Origin: Microbacterium paludicola
GTDB taxonomy: Bacteria; Actinomycetota; Actinomycetes; Actinomycetales; Microbacteriaceae
DNA length: 64,000 bases
Assembly: GCF_015235415.1 (NCBI RefSeq)
Contig: NZ_JADGLL010000004.1
Span: forward strand, 62,001 to 126,000
Direction: 5' to 3'
Part shown: piece by piece, positions 29,521 to 39,080 of the stretch
Numbering within the stretch: position 1 is the stretch's first letter
Layout of the letters: each line of letters opens with the position of its first letter
The notes under the pieces: generated by a model
Databases searched by the model: none
What the model was told of the DNA's origin: nothing
Seen by the model: only the letters and a program-made list of their open reading frames with translations
Program-made: the position numbers and the translations under genes

Positions 29521-30432
29521 GTGATCGTCGTCGTCTGCCCTGGACAGGGCTCGCAGACCCCTGGATTCCTCGCGCCCTGGCTTGAGCTCGACGGCGCCGC
29601 GGAGCGCCTTGCGTCGTTCTCCGAAGCGGCGCAGGTCGACCTCGTCGCGCACGGCACCGAGTCGGACGCCGACACGATCCGCGACACGCGCATCGCGCAG
29701 CCGCTCATCGTCGCCGCGAGCATCCTCGCGTGGGAGCAGCTCACCGGCGGCGGCGCGCGTCCCGCGGGTGTCGCGGGCCACTCGGTCGGTGAGATCGCCG
29801 CGCTCGTGGCGTCGGGAGTGATCGACGCCGAGGCCGGAATGCGCCTCGTCGGGGTCCGCGGTCGGGCGATGGCGGATGCCGCCGCGCTCGTCGAGACGGG
29901 CATGAGCGCGGTCGTCGGCGGAGACGAGCAGCAGGTTCTCGACGCGATCGAGGCAAACGGGCTCACCCCCGCCAACTTCAACGGCGGCGGTCAGATCGTC
30001 GCGGCCGGCGAGCTTCGCGGTCTTGCGGCCCTCGCCGAGCAGGCGCCCCGCGGGGCGCGGGTCATCCCCCTCCAGGTCGCGGGCGCGTTCCACACGCGGT
30101 TCATGGCGCCGGCGCAGGATGCCCTCCGCAGCGCGGTCGACGGCGTCCGCGCGGTCGGCGATCCCGATCTCACCCTCTGGACGAACAGCGACGGCAGCAC
30201 CGTCCCCGCGGGCTTCCAAGCGCTCGAGCTGATCGTGCACCAGGTCGCCAACCCGGTGCGGTGGGACCTCTGCATGGCCTCGTTCGCCGAGCAGGGAGTG
30301 ACCGGCATCATCGAGCTGGCGCCCGCCGGCGCCCTTGTCGGCCTCGCCAAGCGCGGCCTGCGCGGCGTGCCCAGCGTCGCGGTCAAGACCCCGGACGATC
30401 TAGCCGCAGCGCTCGAGCTGCTCGCCGCCTGA
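29521..30432 (+). CDS. fabD: Malonyl-CoA:ACP transacylase
   Basis: The 303-residue protein has the FabD sequence pattern: VVVCPGQGSQTPGF at the N-terminus, the active-site serine S88 in GHSVGE, and QVAGAFHTRFM with the catalytic His near residue 190. It transfers malonyl from CoA to acyl carrier protein, the first committed step of type II fatty-acid synthesis. It is the first gene of the fabD-fabH-acpP-fabF set; the next gene follows 30 bases later. Confidence 0.96.
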   Translation: MIVVVCPGQGSQTPGFLAPWLELDGAAERLASFSEAAQVDLVAHGTESDADTIRDTRIAQPLIVAASILAWEQLTGGGARPAGVAGHSVGEIAALVASGVIDAEAGMRLVGVRGRAMADAAALVETGMSAVVGGDEQQVLDAIEANGLTPANFNGGGQIVAAGELRGLAALAEQAPRGARVIPLQVAGAFHTRFMAPAQDALRSAVDGVRAVGDPDLTLWTNSDGSTVPAGFQALELIVHQVANPVRWDLCMASFAEQGVTGIIELAPAGALVGLAKRGLRGVPSVAVKTPDDLAAALELLAA

Positions 30433-30462
30433 TCCGCCCCGACCTCACAGAACGGAACGCAC

Positions 30463-31464
30463 ATGACCGTCATCCTCAAGGAAGCCGTCGGGGCTCCGCA
30501 CTCCCGCATCTACGCCTACGGCGCCGCGCGCGGCGAGCTCGCCGTGCCGAACGACGACCTCGTCGGCCCGATCGACTCGAGCGACGAGTGGATCCGGCAG
30601 CGCACCGGCATCGTCACGCGCGTGCGTGCCGTGCCCGAGACGGATGCGATCGACCTCGCGACGTCCGCCGCCCGGGAGGCGATCGAGAAGGCGGGCGTCG
30701 ACCCCGCACAGGTCGACCTCGTGATCGTCGCCACCATCAGCAACCCGAAGCAGACTCCCTCGGTCTCGGCGATCGTCGCCGACCGCGTGGGAGCGAACCC
30801 CGCCGCGGCGTATGACGTCAACGCGGCGTGCGCCGGCTACTGCTACGCCGTCGCACAGGCCGACGCGCTCATCCGCTCGGGCGCCGCCCGCTACGCGCTG
30901 GTGATCGGCACCGAGAAGCTCAGCGACATCGTCGATCCCACCGACCGCAGCATCTCGTTCCTGCTCGGCGATGGTGCCGGCGCCGCCCTGCTGGGGCCGA
31001 GCGACACCCCCGGGGTCTCGGCCTCGATCTGGGGCTCGGACGGCTCCAAGGCGGGCGCGGTGGGCATGAACCACACGCTGACCGAGTTCCGCGACGGCGC
31101 CGCCGAGTGGCCCACATTGCGCCAGGAGGGCCCCACGGTCTTCCGCTGGGCCGTGTGGGAGATGGCGAAGGTCGCCAAGCAGGCCCTCGAGGCCGCGGGC
31201 ATCACCGCCGACGACCTCGCCGCATTCATCCCTCACCAGGCGAACATGCGCATCATCGACGAGTTCGCCAAGCAGCTGGGCCTTCCCGAGACCGTGAAGG
31301 TCGCCCGCGACATCGAGACCACCGGCAACACGTCGGCCGCCTCGATCCCGCTCGCCACCCACCGGCTGCTGCAGGAGAATCCCGAGCTGAGCGGCGGCCT
31401 CGCGTTGCAGATCGGCTTCGGCGCCGGCCTCGTCTACGCGGCACAGGTCGTCGTCCTCCCGTGA
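30463..31464 (+). CDS. fabH: Beta-ketoacyl-ACP synthase III
   Basis: The 333-residue condensing enzyme has the KAS III triad: Cys123 in NAACAGY, His in IPHQAN (about 259) and Asn in TGNTSAAS (about 289). It joins an acyl-CoA primer to malonyl-ACP to start fatty-acid chains; in related bacteria it prefers branched primers giving iso/anteiso lipids. The ATG follows GGAACGC. Confidence 0.96.
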   Translation: MTVILKEAVGAPHSRIYAYGAARGELAVPNDDLVGPIDSSDEWIRQRTGIVTRVRAVPETDAIDLATSAAREAIEKAGVDPAQVDLVIVATISNPKQTPSVSAIVADRVGANPAAAYDVNAACAGYCYAVAQADALIRSGAARYALVIGTEKLSDIVDPTDRSISFLLGDGAGAALLGPSDTPGVSASIWGSDGSKAGAVGMNHTLTEFRDGAAEWPTLRQEGPTVFRWAVWEMAKVAKQALEAAGITADDLAAFIPHQANMRIIDEFAKQLGLPETVKVARDIETTGNTSAASIPLATHRLLQENPELSGGLALQIGFGAGLVYAAQVVVLP

Positions 31465-31552
31465 GGCGTGGCGCCGCGACCATAGACTGAACCTCGGTTC
31501 CGTCGTCTCCCGAATCATCCGATCCGACCGAAACATCCTGAAGGAGTACCCC

Positions 31553-31798
31553 ATGGCATACACGACTGACGAGGTCCTCGCCGGCCTGGCCGAGCTGATC
31601 ACCGACGAGACCGGCATCGCCGCCGAGGAGGTCGCGCTCGAGAAGTCGTTCACCGACGACCTCGACATCGACTCGATCTCGATGATGACGATCGTCGTCA
31701 ACGCCGAGGAGAAGTTCGGCGTCACGATCCCGGACGACGAGGTCAAGAACCTCAAGACGGTGAAGGACGCCGTCGACTTCATCACCAACAACCAGTGA
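31553..31798 (+). CDS. acpP: Acyl carrier protein
   Basis: The 81-residue acidic protein has the phosphopantetheine attachment serine (S41) in DLDIDSISMM and the usual four-helix layout. It carries growing acyl chains between FabD, FabH and FabF. AAGGAG precedes the ATG by a few bases. Ile rather than Leu after the Ser is common in actinobacterial ACPs. Confidence 0.97.
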   Translation: MAYTTDEVLAGLAELITDETGIAAEEVALEKSFTDDLDIDSISMMTIVVNAEEKFGVTIPDDEVKNLKTVKDAVDFITNNQ

Positions 31799-31872
31799 CA
31801 TCCGCGGTGCCGCACCCCTGACGACCGGGTGCGGCACCGGATCCCCTTCATCGGAGCACGAGGAACCAACCC

Positions 31873-33114
31873 ATGAGCAAGTCCATCGTCGTGACCGGCA
31901 TCGGCGCCACGTCGGCGCTCGGCGGCACCGCGCCCGAGAACTGGCAGAACCTTCTCGCCGGCGTCTCCGGCACTCGCGCACTCGAGCACGACTGGGTGGC
32001 CGAGTACGAGCTCCCGGTGACCTTCGCCGCCGAGGCGGTGGTGCGCCCGGAGACCGTGCTTCCCCGCCCGACCGCCAAGCGCCTCGACCCCGCGTCGCAG
32101 TTCGCGCTGATCGCCGCCATGGAGGCCTGGGAGGACGCGGGCGCTCCCGAGGTCGCCCCCGAGCGCCTCGGCATCGACTTCGCCACCGGCATCGGCGGCG
32201 TGTGGACGCTGCTCGACGCGTGGGACACGCTGCGCGAGAAGGGGCCGCGTCGCGTCATGCCGATGACGGTGCCGATGCTCATGCCCAACGCCGCGGCCGG
32301 CAACCTCTCGCTCCACTTCGGCGCACGCGCCTTCGCGCGCACCGTCGCCTCGGCCTGCGCCTCGAGCGTCGAGTCGATCGCGAGCGCCTACGAGCACCTG
32401 CAGCTCGGCCTCGCGGACGTCGTGATCGCGGGCGGCACCGAGTCCGCCATCCACCCGATCACCGTCGCCTCCTTCGCCTCCATGCAGGCGCTGTCGCGTC
32501 GCAACGACTCGCCCGAGACGGCCTCGCGGCCCTTCTCGGTCGACCGCGACGGCTTCGTGATGGGTGAGGGCGCGGCCGCACTGATCCTCGAGACCGAGGA
32601 ACACGCGCTCGCTCGCGGCGCGAAGATCTACGGCCGCCTCGTCGGCTCCGCGGTCACCGCCGACGCCCACCACATCACGGCGAACGACCCGACCGGTGCC
32701 GGAGCGTCGCGCGCCGTCCGCCAGGCGCTCGAGCAGGCCGGTCGCACGCCCGACGAGGTCACCCACATCAACGCGCACGCGACGTCGACGCCCGTGGGCG
32801 ACCCGGCGGAGTACGCGGCGCTGCTGTCGGTGTTCGGCGACCGCGTCCACGACATCCCGGTCTCGGCCACCAAGGCATCCACCGGCCACCTGCTCGGCGG
32901 CACGGGTGCGATCGAGTCGGTCTTCACGATCCTCGCGCTGCGCGATCGCGTCGCTCCCCCGACGATCAACCTCGTCGATCAGGACCCCGCGATCCCGCTG
33001 AAGGCGTCGACCTCGCCGCAGAAGCTCAGCGCCGACCCGCAGCTGGCCATCTGCAACTCGTTCGGCTTCGGCGGACACAACGCCGTCGCGGCGTTCGCGT
33101 CCTACGACGACTGA
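31873..33114 (+). CDS. fabF: Beta-ketoacyl-ACP synthase II
   Basis: The 413-residue KAS I/II enzyme has Cys162 in ASACASS, His in NAHATSTPVGD (about 303) and His in KASTGHLLGG (about 340). It elongates acyl-ACP with malonyl-ACP. It is the last gene of the cluster, 74 bases after acpP, followed by a strong terminator. Confidence 0.96.
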   Translation: MSKSIVVTGIGATSALGGTAPENWQNLLAGVSGTRALEHDWVAEYELPVTFAAEAVVRPETVLPRPTAKRLDPASQFALIAAMEAWEDAGAPEVAPERLGIDFATGIGGVWTLLDAWDTLREKGPRRVMPMTVPMLMPNAAAGNLSLHFGARAFARTVASACASSVESIASAYEHLQLGLADVVIAGGTESAIHPITVASFASMQALSRRNDSPETASRPFSVDRDGFVMGEGAAALILETEEHALARGAKIYGRLVGSAVTADAHHITANDPTGAGASRAVRQALEQAGRTPDEVTHINAHATSTPVGDPAEYAALLSVFGDRVHDIPVSATKASTGHLLGGTGAIESVFTILALRDRVAPPTINLVDQDPAIPLKASTSPQKLSADPQLAICNSFGFGGHNAVAAFASYDD

Positions 33115-33125
33115 TCCGCGGACGC

Positions 33126-33161
33126 AGAAGCGGCCCCTGGTTCTCCAGGGGCCGCTTCTTT
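33126..33161 (+). terminator. Terminator of the fab operon
   Basis: AGAAGCGGCCCCTGG (33126-33140) and CCAGGGGCCGCTTCT (33145-33159) make a perfect 15-base stem with a TTCT loop and trailing T residues. It stands between the convergent fabF and DUF3145 genes. Confidence 0.95.
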
Positions 33162-33243
33162 CGTTCCGGAGTGACGCTGTCTCACCCGCCGGGACTCCTC
33201 ACCGGCCGGCGGTACCGGCGCCGCTCCGTGGCTTGTGCGGTGC

Positions 33244-33747
33244 TCAGCCGACCTTGTGGAGCCAGACGACCGGTGCGTCGTCGCTCGCGTGACGGAACGG
33301 CTCGAGCTCCTCGTCCCAGGCCGAGCCCAGGGCGATGTCGAGCTCGCGCTGCAGCTCGAAGGGGTCGCCCGCGGCGACCTCCATCGCGTAGCGGATGCGA
33401 TCCTCGGGGACGACGACGTTTCCTGCCGTGTCCATCTGCGCGTAGTGGATGCCGAGATCGGGCGTGTGCATCCAGCGACCGCCGTCACTGCGCGGGGTCG
33501 GGTCCTCGGTCACCTCGAAGCGCAGGTGCTCCCAGCCGCGGATGCCGGTGGCCAGGGCAGCGCCGGTGCCGGCGGGGCCCTCCCAGTAGAACTCCGCGCG
33601 CCGCGCACCGTCCAGCACAGGCTGGTCGGCCCACTCGAAGTTCACGGCCCGGCCGAGCGATCGGCCGACCGCCCACTCCAGGTGGGGGCACAACGCACGT
33701 GGCGCTGAGTGGATGTAGACCACTCCGCGCGCCATAGGTGTCGCCAT
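33244..33747 (-). CDS. DUF3145 family protein
   Basis: The 167-residue soluble protein matches DUF3145: MARGVVYIHSAPRALCPHLEWAVG at the start, GWEHLRFEVTEDPT in the middle and a C-terminal EELEPFRHASDDAPVVWLHKVG. The function is unknown, but the gene sits next to the fab cluster in other actinobacteria too, hinting at a lipid-related role. GGAGAG precedes the chosen ATG; a second ATG four codons later is possible. CATAAT on the minus strand (33827-33832) is a probable -10 element. Confidence 0.9.
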   Translation of the reverse strand: MATPMARGVVYIHSAPRALCPHLEWAVGRSLGRAVNFEWADQPVLDGARRAEFYWEGPAGTGAALATGIRGWEHLRFEVTEDPTPRSDGGRWMHTPDLGIHYAQMDTAGNVVVPEDRIRYAMEVAAGDPFELQRELDIALGSAWDEELEPFRHASDDAPVVWLHKVG

Positions 33748-33846
33748 GATCTCTCCGTTTCGTCAGGTGCGTCTTCCCCTACGACCTGACCGGCGGATCC
33801 GGTGACGAATCTTCAGTTCTCCCAGCATTATGACCCGGGCGGGTCC

Positions 33847-33868
33847 GGAATCACAAGCGTGTGATTCC
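33847..33868 (-). terminator. Perfect dyad over the end of the ligase gene
   Basis: GGAATCACA (33847-33855) and TGTGATTCC (33860-33868) form a 9-base stem with a 4-base loop, overlapping the ligase stop codon at 33851-33853. It may be a terminator or an operator for the DUF3145 gene downstream on the same strand. Confidence 0.5.
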
Positions 33869-34950
33869 TGATTCTCGGGACACGCGAGCGGCGTCCAGCA
33901 CGACCTGGGTGACCGAGCCGGTCCGCGCGTAGACCGACCACTGCCGATCGGCGCCCGTTCCGCGGTGGGCGATCGCGCGGAGAGCGTGCCGCACGGCCTC
34001 TTCGTCGCCATGCCGGCGAAGGGACGGACCGGCCCACGCGAGCATCCGGTCGACGACGGCCGAGGCGGGCCGCGCGGTTCCCGTGAGCGGGTCGACGAGC
34101 CGGTCGCGCATGCCGTGACGCGCCGCGGTCCAGGAGGCAAGCCGGATCGCCGCCGTCGACGCCGGCAGCGGAGCCACTCCCCCGCGCCAGTCATCCGCCG
34201 CCTGATCCACGAGCGCCCGGACCATGCAGGCGAGCGCCGCACCGTCCTCCGCCGTCAGGCAGACATCCGCGATCCGCACCTCCACGGTCTGGTGCGAGTG
34301 CGACAGGCGGGCGTCGAAGTACAGCATGCCGGTGTCGAGGATGGCACCGGTGGCGACCAGCTCCTGCTCGAACGCCCGGTACGCCGCGGCATCCGCGAAG
34401 ACGTCGATGGGGCCGGCGGTCGGCCAGTGGTGCCACGCGACGAAGCGGAAGCTCGCGTAACCGGTGTCCTCACCGTCCCGGAACGGCGAGTTGGCCGACA
34501 GTGCCAGCAGCACCGGCAGCCAGGCGCGGATCCGGTTCAGGATCGCCACTCGGGGTCGGCGATGCCGACGTGCACGTGGAAGCCGCATTCGAGCGTCGTG
34601 CGCGCCATGCCCGCGTAGCCCTCGGCGATGGCCTGGTAGCGGCGCCGCGTCGTCACGTGCGGACGGACGGGCATCGGGGAGCCCGCGATCGCGACGGCGT
34701 GCGCGCCGCGATCCTGCGCCAGGCCGTCGGCCGTGCGCCGCCCCGCACGCATAAAGCGCAGCAGCTCGCCGCGCTCGGTGCAGGGCGACGACACGACCTC
34801 GATCATCTCCTGCTGCATCTCGGCCTCGAGCGAGAAGCCCGCCCCGTCGCCGCGCCCGAAGCGATCGAGGATGTCCGGGGCGAGCGCCCGCGGGCTTCCC
34901 GTGACCCCGTCGACGAGGAGCAACTCCTCCTCCACCCCGAACGTCCGCAT
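33851..34950 (-). pseudogene. Carboxylate-amine ligase (YbdK/GCS2 type) split by a frameshift
   Basis: Two minus-strand frames together make one protein of about 367 residues. The N-terminal part (34950-34537) starts MRTFGVEEELLLVDG and reaches CGFHVHVGIADPE. The C-terminal part (34549-33851) resumes at VAILNRIRAWLPVLLALSANSPF and runs to the end. In homologues these blocks are contiguous, so one base appears missing near 34549, where GAGTGGCG would need an extra G. The family ligates glutamate to amines or Cys. It may be a true pseudogene, a sequencing error, or two coupled polypeptides (GTG at 34549 could restart translation). Confidence 0.8.
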
Positions 34951-35023
34951 GCGTCAGTATGCGCACGCGGACGCCCCCGGCGGCAGGGACTTGACGCGGC
35001 TGCGCGGATCCGGTCCGGCTCGT

Positions 35024-35101
35024 TGGTGGGGCGGGTGGGACTCGAACCCACGCATCGTCGGGTTATGAGCCCGCTGCCTTGACCATCTTGGCCACCGCCC
35101 C
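35024..35101 (-). tRNA. tRNA with CAT anticodon (Met-type), unusual features
   Basis: The minus strand folds as a cloverleaf with encoded CCA. The acceptor GGGGCGG pairs with CCGCCCC, a short D stem GCC/GGC follows, the anticodon arm is GCGGGCTCATAACCCGA with anticodon CAT (35067-35065), and the T arm is GTGGGTTCGAGTCCCAC. The GGG/CCC anticodon stem is a hallmark of initiator tRNA, but the 1:72 pair is a normal G:C, not the initiator mismatch. The D arm (GTGGCCAAG) is also atypical. It may be elongator Met, initiator or Ile2 (lysidine). Confidence 0.85.
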
Positions 35102-35155
35102 GCGTACCTCGAGCCTACTGCCGCGCGGGTCACGACCCGGCACGGGAGGAGCGCG

Positions 35156-36619
35156 TCAGGTGCCGCAGAACGTCCGGTACGCGCCGAAGTCCTGCGGCGC
35201 CGGCTCCGCATAGCGCTCGAAGCCGGCACGCTCGACGTACGGGGTGCTGACCGCGTCGAGCAGGCGCTCGAACGGACCGAGGTCGCCATCGGTCGCGGCG
35301 GTGAGCGCCTCCTCGACGAGGTGGTTCCGCGGGATGTAGACGGGGTTGACGGCGTCCATCGCCGACGCGTCGGGGCCGAGCCCGCGCCACCTCTCGATCC
35401 ACGCGTCGATCGCGCCGAGATCGAGGAACAGCCGCCGCACCGGCTCGGGGCGGCCGCGCGCGGCCTCGCCCAGCGCGCGGAAGAACGAGGTGTGGTCGAC
35501 GTGATCCGCCCGGAGCAGCGACAGCAGGTCGCCGATCAGGGACGTGGTCAGATCCTCGTCCGCTCCCGCGCCGAGGCCGAGCTTCGCGAGGAAGCCGGCG
35601 GTCCAGGCGGCGCTGTAGCGCGGGCCGAACGCATCCAGGGCCTGCTGAGCGAGCGCGAGTGCCTGCGAGCGGTCTTCGTCGAACACGGGCAGCAGCGTCT
35701 CGGCGAGGCGCGCGAGGCTCCACGCGGCGATCGAGGGCTGGTTTCCGTAGGCGTAGCGGCCGTCGACGTCGATCGAGCTGTAGACCGCGCCGGGATCGAA
35801 CGCCTCCATGAACGCGCACGGTCCGTAGTCGATCGTCTCGCCCGAGATCGTCATGTTGTCGGTGTTCATAACGCCGTGGACGAAGCCGACCAGCATCCAC
35901 TGCGCGACGAGGGCGGCCTGCGCGTCGCGCACCGCCTCGAACAGGGCGAGCGGGGGGTTGTCCGCCTCGGCGAGTTCCGGATGGTGGCGGTCTATCGCGT
36001 GGCGGACGAGCCGCACGAGAAGATCCGGATCGCGCGTGGCCGCGGCGTACTGGAAGCTGCCCACGCGCAGGTGGCTGCTCGCGACGCGGACGAGCATCGC
36101 GCCCGGCAGGGCCGTCTCGCGATACACCGTCGCCCCGGTGGCGATGACCGCGAGCGACCGGGTGGACGGTATGCCGAGCGCGTGCATCGCCTCGCTGATC
36201 AGGTACTCGCGCAGCATCGGGCCGAGCGCGGCGAAGCCATCCCCCGCACGCGCGAACGGCGTGGGGCCCGAGCCCTTCAGGTGGATGTCGCGCCGGTCGC
36301 CGTGCGCGTCGGCGACGTCGCCGAGGAGGAGCGCCCGGCCGTCGCCGAGGCGCGGCGAGTAGCCGCCGAACTGGTGCCCCGCGTACGCCTGAGCCACCGG
36401 AACCGCGCCGTCTCCGAGGGCGGCGCCGCATAGCAGCTTCACGCCCTCCGGCGTCCGCAGGAACGCCGGGTCGAAACCGAGCTCGCGCGCGAGGGGCTCG
36501 TTGAGCACAACGAGTCGCGCATCCGGGAACGGCTCTGCGCGCCAGGGCACCGCCATCTCAGGGACGTCGCGCGCGAAGCCGTTCGCGAACGTCACCGAAC
36601 CCGTCACCGCCGTCCCCAT
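35156..36619 (-). CDS. SelO/YdiU family protein adenylyltransferase
   Basis: The 487-residue pseudokinase-fold enzyme shows the SelO pattern: [70 protein letters not shown] and [28 protein letters not shown]. It transfers AMP to Ser, Thr or Tyr of proteins and helps redox homeostasis. The C-terminus ends in FCGT, with Cys where some eukaryotic members have selenocysteine. TATCGT (36627-36632, minus strand) is seven bases from the ATG. Confidence 0.93.
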   Translation of the reverse strand: MGTAVTGSVTFANGFARDVPEMAVPWRAEPFPDARLVVLNEPLARELGFDPAFLRTPEGVKLLCGAALGDGAVPVAQAYAGHQFGGYSPRLGDGRALLLGDVADAHGDRRDIHLKGSGPTPFARAGDGFAALGPMLREYLISEAMHALGIPSTRSLAVIATGATVYRETALPGAMLVRVASSHLRVGSFQYAAATRDPDLLVRLVRHAIDRHHPELAEADNPPLALFEAVRDAQAALVAQWMLVGFVHGVMNTDNMTISGETIDYGPCAFMEAFDPGAVYSSIDVDGRYAYGNQPSIAAWSLARLAETLLPVFDEDRSQALALAQQALDAFGPRYSAAWTAGFLAKLGLGAGADEDLTTSLIGDLLSLLRADHVDHTSFFRALGEAARGRPEPVRRLFLDLGAIDAWIERWRGLGPDASAMDAVNPVYIPRNHLVEEALTAATDGDLGPFERLLDAVSTPYVERAGFERYAEPAPQDFGAYRTFCGT

Positions 36620-36673
36620 GCGATCGACGATACGCCGGTCCGGCCCGCCGCGGGCCGGGTCACGCGACCCGCG

Positions 36674-37816
36674 CTACCTCGTGGGGCCGGGTTCGTCCTC
36701 CGGCGGAAGCCGCCGGCTCAACAGGTCGTCGGGATCGCGCGCCGCGCGAAGCTGGTCGAGCGCCGACGCGCTGCCCGGGAGCGGCTCGTCGGTGTCGCGC
36801 GCGGCGCGATCCACCCCCGCGTCGCGGCCGCGGGCGATGGCCAGCTCCTGGCTCTCGCTCACCACCTGCGGGTGGTGCCGAGCGAGCAGGAAGACGCCGA
36901 GAGACGCGGCGGCCCCGGCGATGCCGAAGACGATCAGGGCCCACAGCGGAGCCTTCGAGGCTTCGCCGAGCACGATCGCGCCGATGAGGACCGCGATGAT
37001 CGGGTCGATCACGGTGAGGCCGGCGATGACGAGGTCCGGGGGTCCCGACGCGTATGCCGTCTGCACGAAGTAGCCGCCGGCAATCGCCGCGGCCACGAGC
37101 GCGATCAGGCAGATGATCGTGAGCCAGTCGAAGTCGCCCTGCTGGAACCTGCTGATGACGACCTTGGCGAGGGTCGCGACGAAGCCGTAGAGAACGCCGG
37201 CGGCAGTGATGTAGAACAGGGCGCCCATCCGGTGCCGCAGCATCAGCCAGGCAACGCCGAGCAGGATGATCACAACGAGCAGGATCGCGAGCACGACAAG
37301 CAGTTCGAACTGGCTGAGCGGGTGCTCGGTGGCGAACAGCGTCGCCACGATGACGAACAGGAAGATGCCGCCCACGCACAGCCCAATCGACGTCAGCGAC
37401 TTCCTGGTCGGCACGTGTCCGGTGATCTGCGCGTTGAGCAGCGTCGTGATGACGAGCGAGACGGCGCCCAGCGGCTGCACGACGATGAGCGGCGCGACGG
37501 CGAGGGCACTGAGCTGACAGACGATGGCCACGGTCAGCAGGACCGTCCCGATCACCCAGGACGGGCGCGTCAGCAGGCGCAGCAGGTGCGAGAGCCCGAG
37601 CCCCGTGTCGGCGTTCGCTCCGGAGATCCGCTCGACCTTGCGGACGCCCTGGCTCTGGTACTGCGCGCCGAGCGACATGAACACCGCGCCAGCGAGAGCG
37701 AGCGGGATGCCCAGGAGGAGGCCCGGGTTCTGGAACGCACCGAGCAGCTGATCACCGACCTCGTCCACGCCGATGACCCCGTTTCCGAGCGCCAGCTCAA
37801 CGATCCCCCGATGCAC
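36674..37816 (-). CDS. DMT-superfamily transporter (NIPA/EamA-like)
   Basis: The 380-residue membrane protein has about nine to ten hydrophobic helices between residues 30 and 310, including GIPLALAGAVFMSLGAQYQSQG and the internally repeated VVQPLGAVSLVITTLLNA / IAGLTVIDPIIAVLIGAIVLGE. A charged cytoplasmic tail of about 65 residues follows. The substrate is unknown; magnesium or metabolite export is plausible. GTG start, with TACCCT (37823-37828, minus strand) six bases upstream. The promoter is divergent from def. Confidence 0.83.
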   Translation of the reverse strand: MHRGIVELALGNGVIGVDEVGDQLLGAFQNPGLLLGIPLALAGAVFMSLGAQYQSQGVRKVERISGANADTGLGLSHLLRLLTRPSWVIGTVLLTVAIVCQLSALAVAPLIVVQPLGAVSLVITTLLNAQITGHVPTRKSLTSIGLCVGGIFLFVIVATLFATEHPLSQFELLVVLAILLVVIILLGVAWLMLRHRMGALFYITAAGVLYGFVATLAKVVISRFQQGDFDWLTIICLIALVAAAIAGGYFVQTAYASGPPDLVIAGLTVIDPIIAVLIGAIVLGEASKAPLWALIVFGIAGAAASLGVFLLARHHPQVVSESQELAIARGRDAGVDRAARDTDEPLPGSASALDQLRAARDPDDLLSRRLPPEDEPGPTR

Positions 37817-37857
37817 CCTCCGAGGGTACCCGGCGGGGGCCCGACTACGCTGGAGAC

Positions 37858-38424
37858 ATGGCCGTGCTCCCGATCCGAATCATGGGCGACCCCGTTCTCC
37901 ACGCACCCGCCGCCGATGTCGACGAGATCACGGACGAGATCCGCACACTGGTCGCGGACATGTTCGAGACGATGGACGCCGCCCCCGGCGTCGGCCTCGC
38001 CGCCCCGCAGGTGGGGGTTCCGCTGCGCATCTTCACGTACTCGTACGAGGACGACGAGGGTGAGCCGTGGCGCGGGGTCATCCTGAACCCTGAGCTCTGG
38101 ATGACGCCGACCGTCCCCGGCGAGCCGGATGAGGACGAGGAGTCGGAGGGCTGCCTGTCCTTCCCGGGCGAGCGCTTCCCGCTGCGGCGCTCGGAGCGCG
38201 TCCTGGTGACCGGCCTCGACCTGGACGGCGCACCGGTGCGCATCGACGTCGACGGGTGGCGCGCGCGCATCCTGCAGCACGAGTTCGATCACCTCGACGG
38301 TGTCCTCTACGTCGACCGGCTCGGCGGATCGGACGCGAAGCTCGTCCAGAAGATCGCCCGCAAGCGCGGCTGGGGACGTCCGGGCGCGAGCTGGATGCCC
38401 GGGATCGACGATCTCGAGGGCTGA
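37858..38424 (+). CDS. def: Peptide deformylase
   Basis: The 188-residue metalloenzyme has the three deformylase motifs: GVGLAAPQVG (about 44-53), EGCLSFPG with the metal Cys (about 97-104) and QHEFDHLDG with two metal His residues (about 140-148). It removes the N-formyl group from new proteins. The ATG follows TACGCT (37846-37851) by six bases, so it is leaderless. Confidence 0.95.
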   Translation: MAVLPIRIMGDPVLHAPAADVDEITDEIRTLVADMFETMDAAPGVGLAAPQVGVPLRIFTYSYEDDEGEPWRGVILNPELWMTPTVPGEPDEDEESEGCLSFPGERFPLRRSERVLVTGLDLDGAPVRIDVDGWRARILQHEFDHLDGVLYVDRLGGSDAKLVQKIARKRGWGRPGASWMPGIDDLEG

Positions 38425-38536
38425 CGCGCATACCGGTCAGCTCTGCCCGTCGCGGAGGCTCGCCCGTCGCCCCGCCGGGGATTACTGTGAGCGCTGAGGC
38501 GGTGCACCGCCTCGCATGATCGACAGGAGAGGCGCA

Positions 38537-39064
38537 ATGATCCGCATCCGCCCCGTCCGCGTGGCCGCCGCGATCGGCGCACTCGCCCTCGCCTCGACCC
38601 TCGGCGGGTGCGCCGTGATCGACCAGGTCTTCGGCGGCGGGCCCGACCGCGACGAGGAGACGGGTCAGGTCACGGAGGGTGGTGACGTCGACGTCTTCCA
38701 GCTGGAGGTGGGCGACTGCCTCAATCTCGATGACAGCGGAGAGCTCTCCTCCGCCGCGGTGGTCCCCTGCGCGGAGCCGCACACCGAGGAGATCTTCCAC
38801 GAGTTCTCGCTGCCGGACGGCGAGTGGCCCGGCAAGGAGGCGATCGACACGGCGGCCGATGAGGGCTGCTACGAGGCGTTCGCGGGCTTCGTCGGGAAGG
38901 CGTACGAGGACTCGGTGCTCGAGTATGTCTTCCTCGCGCCCTTGGAGGGCGGCTGGAACGACCCGAACGTGAAGGACCGCCTCGTGCAGTGCGTGATCTA
39001 CGAGCCCGGCGACGGCGGCGCCGCCAAGCCGGTGGAGGGGTCGCTCAAGGGCGCCGCGCGCTGA
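38537..39064 (+). CDS. Lipoprotein with septum-formation-like domain
   Basis: The 175-residue protein has a lipoprotein signal peptide with lipobox LGGC near residue 22, then an acidic linker and a domain with the pattern FQLEVGDCLNLDD...VVPCAEPHTEEIFHEFSLPDGEWPG...GCYEAF, matching the Septum_form-like family of actinobacteria. It is probably anchored outside the membrane; the function is unproven. AGGAGAGG precedes the chosen ATG; an upstream ATG at 38516 lacks such a site. Confidence 0.82.
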   Translation: MIRIRPVRVAAAIGALALASTLGGCAVIDQVFGGGPDRDEETGQVTEGGDVDVFQLEVGDCLNLDDSGELSSAAVVPCAEPHTEEIFHEFSLPDGEWPGKEAIDTAADEGCYEAFAGFVGKAYEDSVLEYVFLAPLEGGWNDPNVKDRLVQCVIYEPGDGGAAKPVEGSLKGAAR

Positions 39065-39080
39065 GCCGCGCTGGGAGTGC

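Noticed and set aside
35024..35101. Straight annotation as initiator tRNA-fMet
   Set aside because: The anticodon-stem GC triplet fits, but positions 1:72 are paired and the D arm is atypical, so only the CAT anticodon is claimed.
35156..35170. Selenocysteine at the SelO C-terminus
   Set aside because: The penultimate region reads Cys-Gly-Thr with a normal stop; no in-frame TGA or SECIS-like element was seen.
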